A stretch of 64,000 nucleotides of DNA, taken from DASXUG01 sp036504995 (GTDB lineage: Bacteria; Pseudomonadota; Gammaproteobacteria; Burkholderiales; Methylophilaceae). The DNA is taken from the NCBI GenBank assembly GCA_036504995.1, contig DASXUG010000008.1, forward strand, positions 310,001 to 374,000, given 5' to 3'. Positions within the stretch are counted from its first letter, which is position 1, and each line of letters starts with the position of its first letter. The translations under genes were made by a program, and so were the position numbers. Positions 62,389 through 64,000 of the stretch are shown here, piece after piece. Below the pieces are notes generated by a model. The model was given only the letters and a program-made list of their open reading frames with translations. It was not told the origin of the DNA and did no database searches.

Positions 62389-62990
62389 GCCAATTAATTA
62401 AAGATAATGCGATTGTTACAGACGAGTGGACGCGCGTCATCCCCCCTACTTTTGGTGATGAAGTAGTGCGTAAACAGGCAGGTAAAGTAGTTCTGTTTAA
62501 ACTAACGGGCGAAGAAACCTTCACGGCAAAACAAATTGCTGGAACTGAAATTCCTGCAACTGGTAAGGTGCTATTGCCTCTTACTGTTTGGCAAGCCAAC
62601 AAAGACTTGCTTGCAAGCCGCTTAGCTGCAGGTGACGTGGGTATTATATTAGCCACGCATGAGCCTATTGAAAACTTAATTGCTGAATTTAGTGATATTA
62701 ATAGCTTGCCAATTATTGCCGTTTTCGTAGAGCGCTTTGCAGATGGTCGCAACTTTACCTTAGGAAACTTGCTGCGTACCCGTTACGGCTTTAAAAACGA
62801 GCTACGTGCAATTGGTGATGTGTTACGCGATCAATTGTTCTTCTTAAAACGCTCTGGCTTTAATAGTTATTTAATCCGTGCAGATCGTAATGCAGAAGAA
62901 GCGTTGGCTAGCCTTAAAGACTTTAGCCAACCTTATCAAGGCGCAGTAGATGAGTCACTACCAGTATGGCGCAGAGTGAGCCGAGCATGA
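62385..62990 (+). CDS. DUF934 protein, probable partner in sulfite reduction
   Basis: A 201-residue protein of the DUF934 family, which is found almost only next to cysI and cysH in beta- and gammaproteobacteria. Visible features are VLLPLTVWQANKDLLASRL, GIILATHEPIENL, and FADGRNFTLGNLLRTRYGFKNELRAIGDVLRDQLFFLKRSGFNSYLI in pieces. No cysteine cluster is seen, so it is unlikely to be a redox carrier by itself. It overlaps both neighbours by four bases (ATGA), so it is translated in step with cysI and cysH. Confidence 0.88.
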   Translation: MSQLIKDNAIVTDEWTRVIPPTFGDEVVRKQAGKVVLFKLTGEETFTAKQIAGTEIPATGKVLLPLTVWQANKDLLASRLAAGDVGIILATHEPIENLIAEFSDINSLPIIAVFVERFADGRNFTLGNLLRTRYGFKNELRAIGDVLRDQLFFLKRSGFNSYLIRADRNAEEALASLKDFSQPYQGAVDESLPVWRRVSRA

Positions 62991-63742
62991 GTTTCGGTGT
63001 AAGTATGCTCAAACCTGCTGCAAGCAACCCAGCCACTACGCCCAAACTCACGGATGAGCTAACGCAAAGTGTGGCGACAAAACGTGCACAAGTGCTGGCA
63101 TTACTGCAAGCAGCAAGTGCCGAGTTTAAAGCAATTACCTTTGCCAACAGCTACGGTGCCGAAGATATGGTGCTGACCGACATTATCGCTAAAGAAAAAC
63201 TCGCGATTGAGATTTTCTCGCTTGATACAGGGCGCTTACCTGCAGAAACTTATACGCTTATGGGTGAAGTAGAAAGTACCTACAACACCAAGCCTATTGT
63301 ATTCTTCCCCAAACATGAAGCGGTTGAGGATTATGTGCGCACCAAAGGCATTAATGCTTTTTATGAGAGTATAGAACTGCGTAAAGCCTGCTGCCATATG
63401 CGCAAAGTGGAGCCTTTACAGCGTGCCTTAAAGGGTAAGCAAGCTTGGGTTACAGGTATGCGCGCTGAGCAAGCCGCTACGCGTGCCAGCCTGCCAACAC
63501 GAGAGTTTGATGCAGGTAACCAATTAGAAAAGTTCAATCCATTAAGCGACTGGACTGAACAAGAGGTTTGGGCATATATTCGCATGTTTGATGTGCCTTA
63601 TAACAAATTACACGACCAATTTTACCCAAGCATTGGCTGTGCGCCATGTACACGCGCTGTTGCCATGGGCGAAGATATCCGCGCAGGCCGCTGGTGGTGG
63701 GAAAATCCAGAATCTAAGGAGTGTGGCCTTCACGTTAAATGA
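62987..63742 (+). CDS. cysH: Adenylyl-sulfate (APS) reductase
   Basis: A 251-residue reductase of the PAPS/APS family. Cysteine pairs RKACCHMRKVEPL and GCAPCTRAV are the 4Fe-4S ligands of assimilatory APS reductases, which plain PAPS reductases lack. So it should reduce APS to sulfite with thioredoxin. FANSYGAEDMVLTD is the nucleotide-binding segment, and the terminal ECGLH motif carries the catalytic cysteine. I start it at ATG 62987, in an ATGA overlap with the DUF934 stop. Confidence 0.94.
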   Translation: MSFGVSMLKPAASNPATTPKLTDELTQSVATKRAQVLALLQAASAEFKAITFANSYGAEDMVLTDIIAKEKLAIEIFSLDTGRLPAETYTLMGEVESTYNTKPIVFFPKHEAVEDYVRTKGINAFYESIELRKACCHMRKVEPLQRALKGKQAWVTGMRAEQAATRASLPTREFDAGNQLEKFNPLSDWTEQEVWAYIRMFDVPYNKLHDQFYPSIGCAPCTRAVAMGEDIRAGRWWWENPESKECGLHVK

Positions 63743-63822
63743 AGACCGAGCAAGACTTAAACTCAAGTGGCGAAAATGCCGCCTCCATGTTAAAAAGCAA
63801 ACTCAACTTATACAAACTATGA
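63739..63822 (+). CDS. 27-codon reading frame linking cysH and cysD
   Basis: ATG at 63739 overlaps the cysH stop (ATGA), and its own TGA (63820-63822) overlaps the cysD ATG (ATGA). The peptide is 27 residues: MKTEQDLNSSGENAASML then KSKLNLYKL. The double ATGA arrangement matches the other junctions of this operon, so it may be translated only to couple cysH and cysD. No homologue is recognised, and it may be a chance frame. Confidence 0.4.
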   Translation: MKTEQDLNSSGENAASMLKSKLNLYKL

Positions 63823-64000
63823 CAATATCTAAACAAACCCTAAGCCATCTTGATTGGCTAGAAGCCGAAGCCATTCACATTTTGCGTGAAGTAGCAGGTC
63901 AATGCAGCAACCCTGTATTGCTGTTCTCTGGTGGGAAAGATTCTCTTTGCATCTTGCGTCTCGCTGAAAAAGCCTTTCGCCCAGGCCGCTTCCCCTTTCC
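63819..64000 (+). CDS. cysD: Sulfate adenylyltransferase subunit 2, truncated by window edge
   Basis: The first 60 residues of CysD: MTISKQTLSHLDWLEAEAIH, then HILREVAGQCSNPVLLFSGGKDSLCILRLAEKAF. SGGKDS is the PP-loop ATP pyrophosphatase motif. With CysN it makes APS from sulfate and ATP, feeding CysH. The gene continues beyond the window. It starts 76 bases after cysH. Confidence 0.93.
   Translation, partial: MTISKQTLSHLDWLEAEAIHILREVAGQCSNPVLLFSGGKDSLCILRLAEKAFRPGRFPF

Noticed and set aside
63787..63822. Start of cysD or a leader peptide at the second ATG
   Set aside because: This ATG is in frame with the 27-codon frame and not with CysD; it is included within that feature.

Overview
The window reads as one stretch of chromosome from a betaproteobacterium, most likely a Methylophilaceae member (Methylotenera-like). 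I infer this from gene order and protein style: yceD-rpmF-plsX-fabHDG-acpP-fabF-pabC-mltG-tmk-holB-pilZ-tatD, rpsB-tsf-pyrH-frr-uppS-cdsA-dxr-rseP-bamA-skp-lpxD-fabZ-lpxA-lpxB-rnhB, and cysI-DUF934-cysH-cysD. Base composition is moderate. I see no rRNA, tRNA, CRISPR array, insertion sequence, integrase or attachment site.

Layout: 1-8.9 kb (minus strand) holds the 5' part of purL, a secreted DUF4197 protein, glgP with a strong terminator, and htpG behind a near-consensus sigma-32 promoter. 9-10.9 kb (plus) holds prfC and a ychJ-like gene. 11.3-19.2 kb (plus) is the accessory and most interesting part. It has a stand-alone carrier protein, an acyl-CoA dehydrogenase-like flavoprotein, a SerRS-like amino acid:[carrier protein] ligase, a DUF1839 protein, a family-2-like glycosidase, a thioesterase-like hydrolase with a cysteine nucleophile, and a GNAT acetyltransferase. 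Together these look like a compact, non-NRPS pathway. An amino acid would be loaded on a carrier protein, oxidised by the flavoprotein, passed on by DUF1839 (whose Cys/His/Asn pattern resembles papain-fold acyltransferases) and then trimmed or acetylated. The product is unknown.

19.2-31.5 kb (minus) is a housekeeping block: a small secreted protein, PhnP-like hydrolase, tatD, pilZ, holB, tmk, mltG and pabC, then the fatty acid operon fabF-acpP-fabG-fabD-fabH-plsX-rpmF-yceD. 31.6-37.8 kb (plus) encodes a two-subunit pyruvate carboxylase, a Maf/YceF pyrophosphatase, a secreted DUF4139 protein and an RsmI-related methylase. 37.8-52.5 kb (minus) is the envelope/translation supercluster from rpsB through tsf, pyrH, frr, uppS, cdsA, dxr, rseP, bamA, skp, lpxD, fabZ, lpxA and lpxB to rnhB. 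52.7-56.1 kb (plus) holds map and glnD. 56.1-59.8 kb (minus) holds yigZ, a HerA/YjgR-like ATPase, a DUF302 protein and cysB. 59.9-64 kb (plus) holds a TauE/SafE permease and the sulfate assimilation genes cysI, DUF934, cysH (APS reductase type) and the start of cysD.

Several regulatory structures can be read directly: intrinsic terminators after glgP, fabF and pycB, attenuator-like hairpins between rpsB and tsf and between rpmF and plsX, three tandem hairpins between tsf and pyrH, a very short or leaderless yceD transcript, and a 27-codon reading frame linked by ATGA overlaps to both cysH and cysD.
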